Assembly: GCF_001679785.1 (NCBI RefSeq)
Contig: NZ_CP016286.1
Location: 3,962,001-4,026,000 of the forward strand
From: Rhizobium leguminosarum
GTDB taxonomy: Bacteria > Pseudomonadota > Alphaproteobacteria > Rhizobiales > Rhizobiaceae
DNA length: 64,000 nt
Direction: 5' to 3'
In this document: piece after piece, positions 28,555-37,239 of the stretch
Numbering within the stretch: the stretch's first letter is position 1
Layout: each line of letters starts with the position of its first letter
The notes under the pieces: generated by a model
What the model was told of the DNA's origin: nothing
The model's input: only the letters and a program-made list of their open reading frames with translations
Databases searched by the model: none
Translations under genes and position numbers: made by a program

Positions 28555-29163
28555 ATGGATAAATTCGTGAAGCTCACGGGCGTTGCAGCGCCCTTGCCGG
28601 TCGTCAACGTCGACACCGACATGATCATTCCGAAGGATTATCTGAAGACGATCAAGCGCACCGGCCTCGGCACCGGCCTCTTCGCGGAGGCTCGTTATAA
28701 CGAAGACGGCTCAGAAAACCCGGATTTCGTGCTGAACAAGCCGGCCTATCGCGATGCCAAGATCCTGGTTGCCGGCGACAATTTCGGCTGCGGCTCCTCG
28801 CGCGAGCACGCGCCCTGGGCGCTTCTGGATTTCGGCATCCGCTGCGTTATTTCGACCAGCTTCGCCGATATTTTCTACAACAACTGTTTCAAGAACGGCA
28901 TCCTGCCGATCAAGGTCAGCCAGGAAGATCTCGACAAGCTGATGGACGACGCCTCGCGCGGCTCCAACGCCATCCTGAGCGTCGACCTCGAAAACCTCGA
29001 GATCACCGGCCCCGATGGTGGTTTGATCAAGTTCGATCTCGACGAGTTCAAGCGTCACTGCCTGCTGAACGGCCTCGACGATATCGGCCTGACCTTGGAA
29101 AAGGGCAAGGCGATCGACAGCTTCGAAAAGAAGAACGCCGCTTCGCACCCTTGGGCAGCCTGA
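28555..29163 (+). CDS. leuD: 3-isopropylmalate dehydratase small subunit
   Basis: LeuD with LeuC isomerises 2-isopropylmalate to 3-isopropylmalate in leucine synthesis. The 202-residue protein has [38 protein letters not shown] (the swivel-domain signature) and [17 protein letters not shown]. Length is typical. leuB follows about 1.2 kb downstream, on the same strand; leuC is not in the window. A good terminator follows. Confidence 0.97.
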   Translation: MDKFVKLTGVAAPLPVVNVDTDMIIPKDYLKTIKRTGLGTGLFAEARYNEDGSENPDFVLNKPAYRDAKILVAGDNFGCGSSREHAPWALLDFGIRCVISTSFADIFYNNCFKNGILPIKVSQEDLDKLMDDASRGSNAILSVDLENLEITGPDGGLIKFDLDEFKRHCLLNGLDDIGLTLEKGKAIDSFEKKNAASHPWAA

Positions 29164-29187
29164 GCCCTTCCAATCGGTTACCGCATC

Positions 29188-29212
29188 AAGCCGGGCTTAC
29201 GCCCGGCTTTTT
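29188..29212 (+). terminator. Intrinsic terminator after leuD
   Basis: AAGCCGGGC and GCCCGGCTT form a 9-bp stem with a TTAC loop, followed by TTTCTTT. Confidence 0.85.
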
Positions 29213-29224
29213 CTTTAGTGTGGG

Positions 29225-30166
29225 TCAAAGAAATTTTTCTTTCCAGCCCCTGAGTTTGTCGAGCGACACGCCGATGCCGCCGCAGACTTCGATAAGCGGA
29301 TTATCGAAGCGCTGAAGCAGCCCGGCATGCACATCGGCAACCGCAAGGGCCGCACCGCAAGCCGGCTCGACCAGAATGCGCTGCGCATCGGCGAATTTCA
29401 GGCAGGCGGCAACGGCATCGGCGTCGCTGACGAGAACACTTTCGATCGGATGCTGCTTCGGCAGGTCGAAGACATGCTGCGCCACCTGCCGCGCGCCGAG
29501 CGAATTGGCAATCGAGGTAATGGCGGGAAGGGTGGTACGCTCATTCGCCTTGAGGCTGGCGTTCAGCGAAGCCGCCCCTTCCGTTTCGACGGCGATAACA
29601 GGCACATCGGAAAGCCCGTTGCGCTTCAAGCCCTCGACGATGCCGGCAAGCAGCCCGCCGCCGCCGACGCTGGTGATGACGCAATCGAATTTTGCCCCTT
29701 TCGCCACCACCTCGTCGATCAGCGTGGCATGGCCATCCCACAGAAGCGGATGGTCGAAGGGGTGCACATAGGTTGCCTTGCGGCTCCGGGCGAGTTCGAC
29801 CGCATGGACGTTGGCCTCGTCGAAAACCGAACCATGAACGAGGACATTCGCGCCCGTTGCGGCAATCGTCTGGCGTACGTCGGCCGCCGTCGTCTCCGGC
29901 ACGACGATCGTGACCGGCACACCGAGCGCCCGGCCGGCATAAGCCGCTGCAATGCCGGCATTGCCGCCGGAAGCGCAGAAGATTTCGCGCGCCCCATTCT
30001 CCACCTCATGCTGGCAAAGCCGACCGACGCCGCGCAGCTTGAAGCTGCCGGAAGGCTGCAGCGCATCGAGCTTCAGCCAGAGCGGTTTACCGCTGGCGCT
30101 GTAGCCAGGTGCCGTCTGGAGCAAGGGCGTGTCGAGGTGGAGAGGCGCGAAAGGCATGGGAACCAT
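29225..30166 (-). CDS. PLP-dependent serine/threonine dehydratase-like enzyme
   Basis: The 313-residue protein is a fold-type II PLP enzyme. The Schiff-base lysine is in PSGSFKLRG, the substrate loop in CASGGNAGIAAAYAGRALG, and the phosphate-binding glycine loop in SVGGGGLLAG. It most likely deaminates serine or threonine, being close to single-domain L-serine/threonine dehydratases without an ACT domain. I chose the ATG at 30166 (VPMPFAPLHLDTPLL); the frame is open to 30277 but those residues look non-conserved. It is convergent with leuD. Confidence 0.85.
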   Translation of the reverse strand: MVPMPFAPLHLDTPLLQTAPGYSASGKPLWLKLDALQPSGSFKLRGVGRLCQHEVENGAREIFCASGGNAGIAAAYAGRALGVPVTIVVPETTAADVRQTIAATGANVLVHGSVFDEANVHAVELARSRKATYVHPFDHPLLWDGHATLIDEVVAKGAKFDCVITSVGGGGLLAGIVEGLKRNGLSDVPVIAVETEGAASLNASLKANERTTLPAITSIANSLGARQVAQHVFDLPKQHPIESVLVSDADAVAACLKFADAQRILVEPACGAALAVADVHAGLLQRFDNPLIEVCGGIGVSLDKLRGWKEKFL

Positions 30167-30323
30167 CCAGGATAAAGATAGGGTCACCGTTCTAATCCGT
30201 TTGCGGACGCAGGAGCAACTACCGCGGCTCGGAGCGAAGCGTACCGATTCACCGCTTCTGTCGCTTGAAATGCCCATTTCCGGGGTCTAAGAAACCGCAA
30301 CTTGTTTTTCCCAGGAGGGTTTC

Positions 30324-31436
30324 ATGACAGCGCGCAATCTTTTCCTGCTGCCGGGTGACGGCATCGGTCCCGAGGCCATGGGCGAGGTCCGCAAGATCAT
30401 CGCCTATATGAACGAGGCGATGAATGCCGGTTTCGTCACCGACGAAGGCCTTGTCGGCGGCTGCGCCTATGATGCGCATGGCGCTGCCATCTCGGAAGCC
30501 GACATGCAGAAGGCGCTTGCCGCCGATGCCGTTCTGTTCGGTGCCGTCGGCGGCCCGAAATGGGATAGCGTGCCTTACGAAGTGCGCCCGGAAGCCGGCC
30601 TGCTGCGCCTGCGCAAGGATCTGCAGCTCTTCGCAAACCTGCGCCCCGCCATCTGCTATCCGGCCCTTGCTGCGGCCTCGTCGCTGAAGCCGGAGCTGGT
30701 CGAAGGCCTCGATATCTTGATCATCCGCGAGCTGACGGGCGGCGTCTATTTCGGCGAGCCGAAGGAAATCATCGACCTCGGCAACGGCCAGAAGCGCGGC
30801 ATCGACACGCAGGTTTACGATACCTACGAGATCGAGCGCATCGCCGGCGTCGCCTTTGAAATGGCCCGCACGCGGCAGAATCGCGTCTGCTCCATGGAAA
30901 AGCGCAACGTCATGAAGTCGGGCGTGCTCTGGAACCAGGTGGTAACCGAGACGCATAAGGCGAAATATTCCGACGTCCAGCTCGAACACATGCTGGCCGA
31001 TGCCGGCGGCATGCAGCTGGTGCGTCAGCCCAAGCAGTTCGACGTGATCGTCACCGACAATCTCTTCGGTGATATGCTCTCCGACGTTGCCGCCATGCTG
31101 ACCGGTTCGCTCGGCATGCTGCCTTCAGCCTCGCTCGGTGCCCCGGACGGCAAGACCGGCAAGCGCAAGGCGCTCTATGAGCCGGTGCATGGCTCCGCCC
31201 CGGATATTGCCGGCAAGGGCGTCGCAAATCCTATCGCCATGATTGCGTCTTTCGCCATGTGCCTGCGTTACTCCTTCAACATGGTGAAGGAAGCCGACGA
31301 TCTGGAAAAAGCAATCGCCAATGTGCTCGATAAGGGCATTCGCACCGGCGATATTATGGCCGACGGCTGCATTCAGGTCGGCACTGTCGAGATGGGCGAT
31401 GCAATCCTCGCCGAGTTCAAGGCGCTAGCAGTCTGA
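30324..31436 (+). CDS. leuB: 3-isopropylmalate dehydrogenase
   Basis: LeuB oxidatively decarboxylates 3-isopropylmalate using NAD+, the third step of leucine synthesis. The 370-residue protein has [52 protein letters not shown] (metal-binding Asp) and [17 protein letters not shown]. Length is typical. CAGGAGG precedes ATG 30324. A parS-like palindrome begins three nucleotides after its stop. Confidence 0.98.
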   Translation: MTARNLFLLPGDGIGPEAMGEVRKIIAYMNEAMNAGFVTDEGLVGGCAYDAHGAAISEADMQKALAADAVLFGAVGGPKWDSVPYEVRPEAGLLRLRKDLQLFANLRPAICYPALAAASSLKPELVEGLDILIIRELTGGVYFGEPKEIIDLGNGQKRGIDTQVYDTYEIERIAGVAFEMARTRQNRVCSMEKRNVMKSGVLWNQVVTETHKAKYSDVQLEHMLADAGGMQLVRQPKQFDVIVTDNLFGDMLSDVAAMLTGSLGMLPSASLGAPDGKTGKRKALYEPVHGSAPDIAGKGVANPIAMIASFAMCLRYSFNMVKEADDLEKAIANVLDKGIRTGDIMADGCIQVGTVEMGDAILAEFKALAV

Positions 31437-31438
31437 TA

Positions 31439-31454
31439 TATTTCACGTGAAACA
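31439..31454. other. parS-like ParB-binding site
   Basis: The 16-bp site TATTTCACGTGAAACA differs at one position from the near-universal parS consensus TGTTTCACGTGAAACA. It is intergenic, right after leuB. In alphaproteobacteria, parS sites cluster near the chromosome origin and nucleate ParB for segregation. Activity is inferred from the sequence only. Confidence 0.75.
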
Positions 31455-31690
31455 ATCCTTTGCCCTTCGTGTCGTGCATGCGGGGGCTTTTCAGGGAAGA
31501 CAACCCGCCGGGCTCGGTCGAATTATCCGCAACCGCCTAGCCTCTGCCGTAATCTCGTGTATTTTTGCGCGGGATTTCACAAGCGCATACTCGCAAGCTG
31601 GACGCGATTTTCCGGCTTATGCGCCAGTGCAAACTGATAGGGCGGCTCTCGAACGCGCGGCCTCGAGGTTAAAATCGAACGGACGACTTA

Positions 31691-32425
31691 ATGCGGGCAT
31701 TTTGGAATTCCCTGGATAGGCGCTGGCGCCGGAGCGATGTTGCGATGCCGCCTTTGCGCTGGCAGGCCTGTCTCTTCATCACGATCAACGCCGTAATCCT
31801 TTCCATGCTTCTCTTCGATGCGCCGATTGGCGCCAGCGAACCTCACGGGCTGGTGAAGCAACTCGGCGAGCTCCTGACCGGTTTTGGCGATTCCGCGTGG
31901 TTGATATACAGCAGCATCCTGCTCTTCTTTCAGGGCCGGGCGGGCTACAAGCTCCTGAAGACGGCGCGATCCAGGGCACAGGCGCTTTATGTCAGCTGGA
32001 TCGGTGCCTATCTCTTCACCACAGTCGTCTTGTCAGGACTTCTCGCCAACCTCCTGAAACGGGCGATCGGAAGGGCGCGTCCCGATCAATTCCACGATCA
32101 TGGCATGTTTTCCTTCGCACCCTTTTCGGGCCATTCCGCTTTCGAAAGTTTCCCGTCCGGCCATTCCACCACGGTCGGTGCCTTCTTCGCCGCCTTTGCG
32201 CTTCTGTTTCCGCGCTACCGCGTTGCCTTCATCGCCTGCGCGATCTGGTTCGGCATGACACGTGTCATGGTCGGCGCCCATTATCCAAGCGACGTCATCG
32301 CCGGTCTCGCCTTCGGCGGCTGGTTCTCGCTACTGACGGCGATCGTCTATGCCCGCTGTGGCCTGCTCTTCAAACTGGCGCCGGATGGTTGGCCGCTCGC
32401 CAAGCGCCTGTTCCGCACTGCATAA
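31691..32425 (+). CDS. PAP2 family lipid phosphatase-like membrane protein
   Basis: The 244-residue integral membrane protein has about six hydrophobic segments and the three PAP2 signatures: LKRAIGRARP (KxxxxxxRP), SFPSGHSTTVGAF (PSGH) and RVMVGAHYPSDV (SRxxxxxHxxxD-like). Such enzymes dephosphorylate undecaprenyl pyrophosphate, phosphatidylglycerol phosphate or lipid A. In Rhizobium lipid A phosphatases of this fold are known (LpxE), but this sequence is not specific enough to assign. It may be expressed from a promoter in the 250-nt gap after leuB. Confidence 0.87.
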   Translation: MRAFWNSLDRRWRRSDVAMPPLRWQACLFITINAVILSMLLFDAPIGASEPHGLVKQLGELLTGFGDSAWLIYSSILLFFQGRAGYKLLKTARSRAQALYVSWIGAYLFTTVVLSGLLANLLKRAIGRARPDQFHDHGMFSFAPFSGHSAFESFPSGHSTTVGAFFAAFALLFPRYRVAFIACAIWFGMTRVMVGAHYPSDVIAGLAFGGWFSLLTAIVYARCGLLFKLAPDGWPLAKRLFRTA

Positions 32426-32511
32426 TGCCTTAAATCAGAATTGATTTACGAATAAAAATTATGCGGTCGTTACAGTACTTTGCATGTTCAAAGAGACGCG
32501 CGGCGCGGTAA
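32416..32511 (+). repeat. Rhizobial bipartite palindromic repeat, copy C (degenerate)
   Basis: TGCATAAT...AATTATGCG encloses CCTTAAATC/GATTTACG. The right part (GTTACAG...AGACGCGCGGCGCGGTAA) has lost much of its inner pairing relative to copy A. It begins at the end of the PAP2 gene. Confidence 0.7.
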
Positions 32512-32515
32512 GACG

Positions 32516-32545
32516 AAAAAGCCCGGCGCCTTGTGAGCGCCAGGC
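32516..32545 (-). terminator. Terminator of the MHS transporter gene
   Basis: On the minus strand GCCTGGCGC pairs with GCGCCGGGC (one G-U) around a 7-nt loop and is followed by TTTTT. Confidence 0.75.
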
Positions 32546-32577
32546 CTCTTTCAAGTTTGCAGAACGCGAATGCGTCA

Positions 32578-34464
32578 TCAATCCATTGCGTGGATATCCC
32601 TGTTCTTCGTTTCCGGCAGGAAGATCAGGCCGATCACCAGCGTGATCGTCGCAAAGACGATCGGGTACCAGAGACCGTAGTAGATATCGCCCGCGGCAGC
32701 GCTCATCGCGAAGGCCGTCGCCGGCAGCAGGCCGCCGAACCAGCCGTTGCCGATGTGATAGGGCAGCGACATGCCGGTGTAGCGGATGCGGGTCGGGAAA
32801 AGCTCGACCAGCAGAGCGGCGATCGGGCCGTAGACCATCGTCACATAGAGGACGAGGACGAACAGCACGGCGATCGTGCCGATCCAGTTGACGCGGGCGG
32901 GATCGGCGGTCATGGCGAAACTTCCGCCATTGGCGATGTTGTAGACCGCCATGTCGGTGACGCCATTGGCCTCATCCGCCGTCAGCAGCTTGCCTTCGAC
33001 CAACTTGGCTGCCGGCATTGCTTCCTTCTCGCCGGCGCGCACGGTATCGGCGTTGAGCGCCAGTTCCGGATTGGCGGCGATGAAGGCATCGAGCTTGGAA
33101 TCCGGTACCTTGGCAACACCGCGCTTCAGCGGATAGCCGGCGTCTTGAAGCGCAATGTTCACGCTTTTTTCGAAGCCGGCGGTCATGCCCTTCGCCTTGT
33201 CGCCAGCGGCAGCGACGTCGAAGCTTGGGATCGTCGCGTTGCCGACCTTTACCGTTGCCGGCTGTCCGGCGGTACCTGGCACGACGTCGTAAGGCACCGA
33301 GTTCCTGGTCAGGAACGCCGTCGCCACGTCGCAAGAGCTGGTGAACTTCGCCGTGCCGGTCGGGTTGAACTGGAACCTGCAGTCCGCCGGATCAGCCGTC
33401 ACCGTTGCCCGAATCGAAGCCTGAGCTTCGGCAAGCCCCGGGTTCGCCGTCCAGGTCATCGCCTTGAACAGCGGATTATAGGTCAGCGCCGCAATGAGAA
33501 GGCCAGCCATGATGATCGGCTTGCGGCCGATCTTGTCGGAGAGGCCGCCGAAGATCACGAAGAACGGCGTGCCGAGGAGAAGTGAGATGGCGACCATGAC
33601 ATTGGCCGAGAACAGGTCCACCTTCAGCACGTTCTGCAGGAAGAACAGTGCATAGAACTGGCCGCCGTACCAGACGACCGCTTGGCCCATGGTGGCGCCG
33701 AGCAGCGCGATGATCGCAATCTTGGCATTTTTCCATGTCCCGAAGGCTTCGGTCAGTGGCGCCTTGGAGCCCTTGCCTTCCGCCTTCATCCGCTGGAAAG
33801 CCGGCGATTCGTTCATCTTCAGGCGGATCCAGACGGAAATGCCGAGCAGGACGAACGAGAGCAGGAACGGAATGCGCCAGCCCCAGGCGGCGAACTCAGC
33901 CGCACCCATCAGATATTGAACAAAGACGATGACGATCAGCGACAGGAACAGGCCGAGCGTCGCCGTCGTCTGGATCCATGAGGTGAAGTAGCCGCGGCGT
34001 CCGTTCGGCGCATGTTCGGCGACATAGGTTGCCGCACCGCCATATTCACCGCCCAGCGCCAGACCCTGGAGCAGGCGAAGCGCAATCAGGATGATCGGGG
34101 CTGCGATACCGATCGTGGCGGCACCCGGCAGGATGCCGACGAGGAAGGTCGACAGACCCATGATCATGATCGTCATCAGGAAGGTGTATTTACGGCCGAC
34201 GAGATCGCCGAGACGGCCGAACACCAGCGCGCCGAAGGGGCGGACCAGGAAGCCGGCGGCAAAGGCAAGCAGCGTGAAGATGTTACGCGTTGCCTCGGGG
34301 TATTGGGTGAAATAGGTCGCGCCGATATAGGTGGCGAGCGAACCATAGAGATAGAAATCGTACCATTCGAAAACGGTGCCGAGCGAAGAGGCGAAGATGA
34401 CTTTCTTCTCCTCGCCGGTCATCGGACCGGCCTTCGCGCCGTCGATGCTTGCGACATTTGCCAT
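32578..34464 (-). CDS. MHS-family MFS transporter with a large periplasmic insert
   Basis: The 628-residue protein is a metabolite:H+ symporter of the ProP/KgtP/ShiA type: SSLGTVFEWYDFYLYG (TM1), GRLGDLVGRKYTFL (the MFS A-motif), LRLLQGLALGGEYGGAATYVAEHAP and GGLSDKIGRKPIIMAG. Between the segment ending PLFKAMTW and the one starting VNWIGTIAVLF lie about 185 hydrophilic residues (about 339-524), where typical MHS carriers have only a short loop. By topology this insert should be periplasmic; it contains a cysteine pair (DCRFQF, SSCDVA). Members carrying such inserts exist, but I do not know the role. The substrate is likely an organic acid or osmolyte. It is monocistronic and ends in a terminator. 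Confidence 0.88.
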   Translation of the reverse strand: MANVASIDGAKAGPMTGEEKKVIFASSLGTVFEWYDFYLYGSLATYIGATYFTQYPEATRNIFTLLAFAAGFLVRPFGALVFGRLGDLVGRKYTFLMTIMIMGLSTFLVGILPGAATIGIAAPIILIALRLLQGLALGGEYGGAATYVAEHAPNGRRGYFTSWIQTTATLGLFLSLIVIVFVQYLMGAAEFAAWGWRIPFLLSFVLLGISVWIRLKMNESPAFQRMKAEGKGSKAPLTEAFGTWKNAKIAIIALLGATMGQAVVWYGGQFYALFFLQNVLKVDLFSANVMVAISLLLGTPFFVIFGGLSDKIGRKPIIMAGLLIAALTYNPLFKAMTWTANPGLAEAQASIRATVTADPADCRFQFNPTGTAKFTSSCDVATAFLTRNSVPYDVVPGTAGQPATVKVGNATIPSFDVAAAGDKAKGMTAGFEKSVNIALQDAGYPLKRGVAKVPDSKLDAFIAANPELALNADTVRAGEKEAMPAAKLVEGKLLTADEANGVTDMAVYNIANGGSFAMTADPARVNWIGTIAVLFVLVLYVTMVYGPIAALLVELFPTRIRYTGMSLPYHIGNGWFGGLLPATAFAMSAAAGDIYYGLWYPIVFATITLVIGLIFLPETKNRDIHAMD

Positions 34465-35058
34465 TGTCTGTCCTCCACAGAGTGATGATCAACGCGTGCG
34501 GCCTACTTCTCCTCAAAGCATATCCCTGGCCGCGACACGCCTGACGGGAGTGTGCCAGAAACGATAGATCAAAAAGAGAGAGGCTTTCGGATTATGACTT
34601 TAGTCTAATGAGACCACGTTCCGTCGTCCCCATCAGGCCGCTGCGTCGCCTCCTACCGGCAATGCTATTTTGGGGATCGGAAGGTTCTGCTGCTTCACGA
34701 AACAGACCTGCTACGCCCTCGGCGCCTGCACCGGAGATTGCGGCGGCAGGCGGAAGCAGCCTGCTCACGCAAAAACCTTGACTCCTGTGGAAAACCTTCT
34801 AAGAGCAACAGCGGAAAAGGAATCTCCATGGTTCGCGACGAATACGCCATTGCTGATCGCAGTGACCGGGCACGAGTTGCCGGGGTGGACATTGCCGTTC
34901 CGGTTTCTTCCAAAACCAAGGCCAAAACGACGACGAAAACCGTCTGACGTCTCTGGCCTGCCGCTCTCTCCCCGGCTCGGCTGGGGACAGGAAGACGCGA
35001 TCAGTCGCGCCTTTCCCCTCACCGGACAAGAGGAGAGAAGAGAAAGAGAGCTTGAGAA
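34465..35058. other. 594-nt intergenic region between the transporter and asd
   Basis: Contains the divergent upstream regions of the MHS transporter and asd. ORFs here are mostly shadows. One short ORF with a good ribosome-binding site (34828-34947) is listed separately. A CCCCGGCTCGGCTGGGG hairpin at about 34970-34987 lies in the presumed asd leader. Nothing else is defined. Confidence 0.5.
34828..34947 (+). CDS. Possible 39-residue peptide
   Basis: ATG 34828 follows AAAAGGAATCTCC, a good ribosome-binding site and spacing. The product MVRDEYAIADRSDRARVAGV continues into a Lys/Thr-rich basic tail (KTKAKTTTKT). It has no recognised family and could be a chance ORF in the asd upstream region. 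Confidence 0.25.
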   Translation: MVRDEYAIADRSDRARVAGVDIAVPVSSKTKAKTTTKTV

Positions 35059-36093
35059 ATGGGTTTCAAAGTAGCAGTTGTTGGAGCGACCGGAAATGTC
35101 GGCCGGGAGATGCTCAACATCCTCTCGGAGCGAGGCTTCCCCGCCGATGAGGTCGTGGCCCTCGCCTCCTCGCGTTCGCAGGGCACCGAGGTTTCCTACG
35201 GTGACCGGACGCTGAAGGTCTCCAATCTGGAGAATTACGACTTTTCCGATACCGACATCTGCCTGATGTCGGCCGGCGGCGAGATCTCCAAGAAGTTCTC
35301 GCCGAAGATCGGCCAGCAGGGTTGCATCGTCATCGACAATTCCTCGGCCTGGCGCTATGACGCCGACGTGCCGCTGATCGTGCCGGAAGTCAACCCGGAT
35401 GCCATCACCCAGTTCACCAAGCGCAACATCATCGCCAATCCGAATTGCTCGACCGCCCAGCTGGTGGTGGCGTTGAAGCCGCTGCACGACTTTGCCAAGA
35501 TCAAGCGCGTCGTCATCTCGACCTACCAGTCGGTCTCCGGCGCCGGCAAGGACGGCATGGACGAGCTCTTCAATCAGACGCGCGCCGTCTTCGTCGCTGA
35601 TCCGATCGAGAACAAGAAGTTCACCAAGCGTATTGCCTTCAATGTCATTCCGCATATCGACGTCTTCATGGAGGACGGCTACACCAAGGAAGAATGGAAA
35701 GTGCTGGCCGAGACGAAGAAGATGCTCGACCCGAAGATCAAGGTAACTTGCACCGCGGTGCGTGTGCCGGTTTTCATCGGCCATTCGGAATCGGTCAACA
35801 TCGAATTCGAAAACGAGATCACCGCCGACCAGGCCCGCGACATCCTGCGCGATGCACCGGGTTGCCTCGTCATCGACAAGCGCGAGGATGGCGGCTACAT
35901 CACGCCATATGAATCCGCCGGCGAGGATGCGACCTACATCTCGCGCATCCGCGAGGATGCGACGGTCGAAAACGGCCTCAACATCTGGGTGGTCTCCGAC
36001 AATCTGCGCAAGGGCGCGGCGTTGAACGCCATCCAGATCGCCGAGTTGCTCGTCAATCGTGGTCTCGTCAAGCCGCGCAAGCAGGCCGCCTGA
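35059..36093 (+). CDS. asd: Aspartate-semialdehyde dehydrogenase
   Basis: Asd reduces aspartyl phosphate to aspartate semialdehyde, the branch point for lysine/DAP, methionine and threonine synthesis. The 344-residue protein has the NADP-binding VAVVGATGNVGREML, the active-site cysteine in NPNCSTAQL (Cys130), YQSVSGAGKDGMDEL, and the catalytic His region VPVFIGHSESVNIEF. It is followed by an intrinsic terminator. Confidence 0.97.
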   Translation: MGFKVAVVGATGNVGREMLNILSERGFPADEVVALASSRSQGTEVSYGDRTLKVSNLENYDFSDTDICLMSAGGEISKKFSPKIGQQGCIVIDNSSAWRYDADVPLIVPEVNPDAITQFTKRNIIANPNCSTAQLVVALKPLHDFAKIKRVVISTYQSVSGAGKDGMDELFNQTRAVFVADPIENKKFTKRIAFNVIPHIDVFMEDGYTKEEWKVLAETKKMLDPKIKVTCTAVRVPVFIGHSESVNIEFENEITADQARDILRDAPGCLVIDKREDGGYITPYESAGEDATYISRIREDATVENGLNIWVVSDNLRKGAALNAIQIAELLVNRGLVKPRKQAA

Positions 36094-36118
36094 TACCATT
36101 TGTAAACCATAATATGCT

Positions 36119-36151
36119 AAAGCCCTGCTGATGATGAAGGCAGGGCTTTTT
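36119..36151 (+). terminator. Intrinsic terminator after asd
   Basis: AAAGCCCTGC pairs with GCAGGGCTTT around an 11-nt loop, followed by TT. Confidence 0.85.
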
Positions 36152-36371
36152 GCCGAGTTGTGGACGCCTCTGTCCATAAGCGCTTGCTGAAAAAGGTGCT
36201 CGTGACAAGATCGCCTTCGGCTGGCATTCTGCCCGGCATCAAGCCAAAGCATGCCGTCCAAAACCGTGCAGCGGTTCGGGACAGCGACATGAACAGAACG
36301 AAGACTTTGAGCGCGTCGCATAGCCCCGATCGGCTGCGGCGCGCTTCAGTAGATCGGAAGCGGGGTTTCTC

Positions 36372-37193
36372 ATGCGCATGACAACATTCTTTCTGGCGGC
36401 GTTTACGGCGGCGGGCGTCCTCCACGCGCTGCCGGCAGCGGCCCAGGGCGCTCAATGCGGCAATAATAGCAGCGGTTTCGGTGCATGGGTCGCCGACTTC
36501 AAGCAGGAAGCGGCAGCCAACGGCGTCAGCCGCTCGGTCCTCGACCGCGCTTTCGCCAACGTCAATTACAACAGGCCGACGATTGCCGCCGACCGCGGCC
36601 AGAAGAGCTTCAAGCTCTCCTTCGACGCTTTCATGCAGAAGCGCGGCGGTGCCACGATCATCTCCCGCGGTCGCAGCATGAAGGCAGCCAACCAGGCGCT
36701 TTTTGCCTCGATCGAGCGCCGTTTCGGCGTTCCGGCCGGCCCGCTGATCGCGATCTGGGGCATGGAGACCGGTTTCGGCAGCTATATGGGCAACCAGCAT
36801 ACGCTGTCGGCTGTTTCGACCCTTGCCTATGACTGCCGTCGTTCGGAATATTTCACCGACCAGCTCTATGCAGCACTCCAGCTCGTCTCCGAGGGTTATC
36901 TGAGCCCACAGGCCAAGGGCGCTGCCCATGGTGAAATCGGCCAGACGCAGTTTCTGCCGCGCAATGTCGTGCGCTTCGGCGCCGACGGCGACGGCAACGG
37001 CCGCGTCGACATGGTCGGTTCCCGCGCCGATGCACTGGCCTCGACGGCGAATTTCCTCAAAGGCCACGGCTGGCGCGCCGGCGCCGGCTATCAGCCTGGA
37101 GAGCCGAATTTCGTCGCCATCCAGGGCTGGAACGCCGCCAGCGTCTACCAGCAGGCGATCGCCTATATCGGTCAGCAGATCGACGGCAAATAG
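36372..37193 (+). CDS. Lytic murein transglycosylase (MltB/SLT_2 family)
   Basis: The 273-residue precursor has a signal peptide (FFLAAFTAAGVLHALPAAAQG) and a lytic transglycosylase domain. WVADFKQEAAANGVS opens the SLT_2 fold, the catalytic glutamate is Glu132 in IWGMETGFGSYMG, and GEIGQTQFLPRNVVRFGADGDGNG contains the substrate groove. It cleaves MurNAc-GlcNAc bonds of peptidoglycan to give 1,6-anhydro ends. No lipobox is evident, so it is probably soluble periplasmic. Start ATG 36372, with 36378 as an alternative. Confidence 0.92.
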   Translation: MRMTTFFLAAFTAAGVLHALPAAAQGAQCGNNSSGFGAWVADFKQEAAANGVSRSVLDRAFANVNYNRPTIAADRGQKSFKLSFDAFMQKRGGATIISRGRSMKAANQALFASIERRFGVPAGPLIAIWGMETGFGSYMGNQHTLSAVSTLAYDCRRSEYFTDQLYAALQLVSEGYLSPQAKGAAHGEIGQTQFLPRNVVRFGADGDGNGRVDMVGSRADALASTANFLKGHGWRAGAGYQPGEPNFVAIQGWNAASVYQQAIAYIGQQIDGK

Positions 37194-37210
37194 GCCCGAC
37201 TGAATACGCC

Positions 37211-37239
37211 AAAACGCCGCTGCGATATGCGGCGTTTTT
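37211..37239. terminator. Bidirectional intrinsic terminator
   Basis: AAAACGCCGC and GCGGCGTTTT form a 10-bp stem with an 8-nt loop between convergent genes; A/T runs on both sides suit termination in both directions. Confidence 0.85.
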
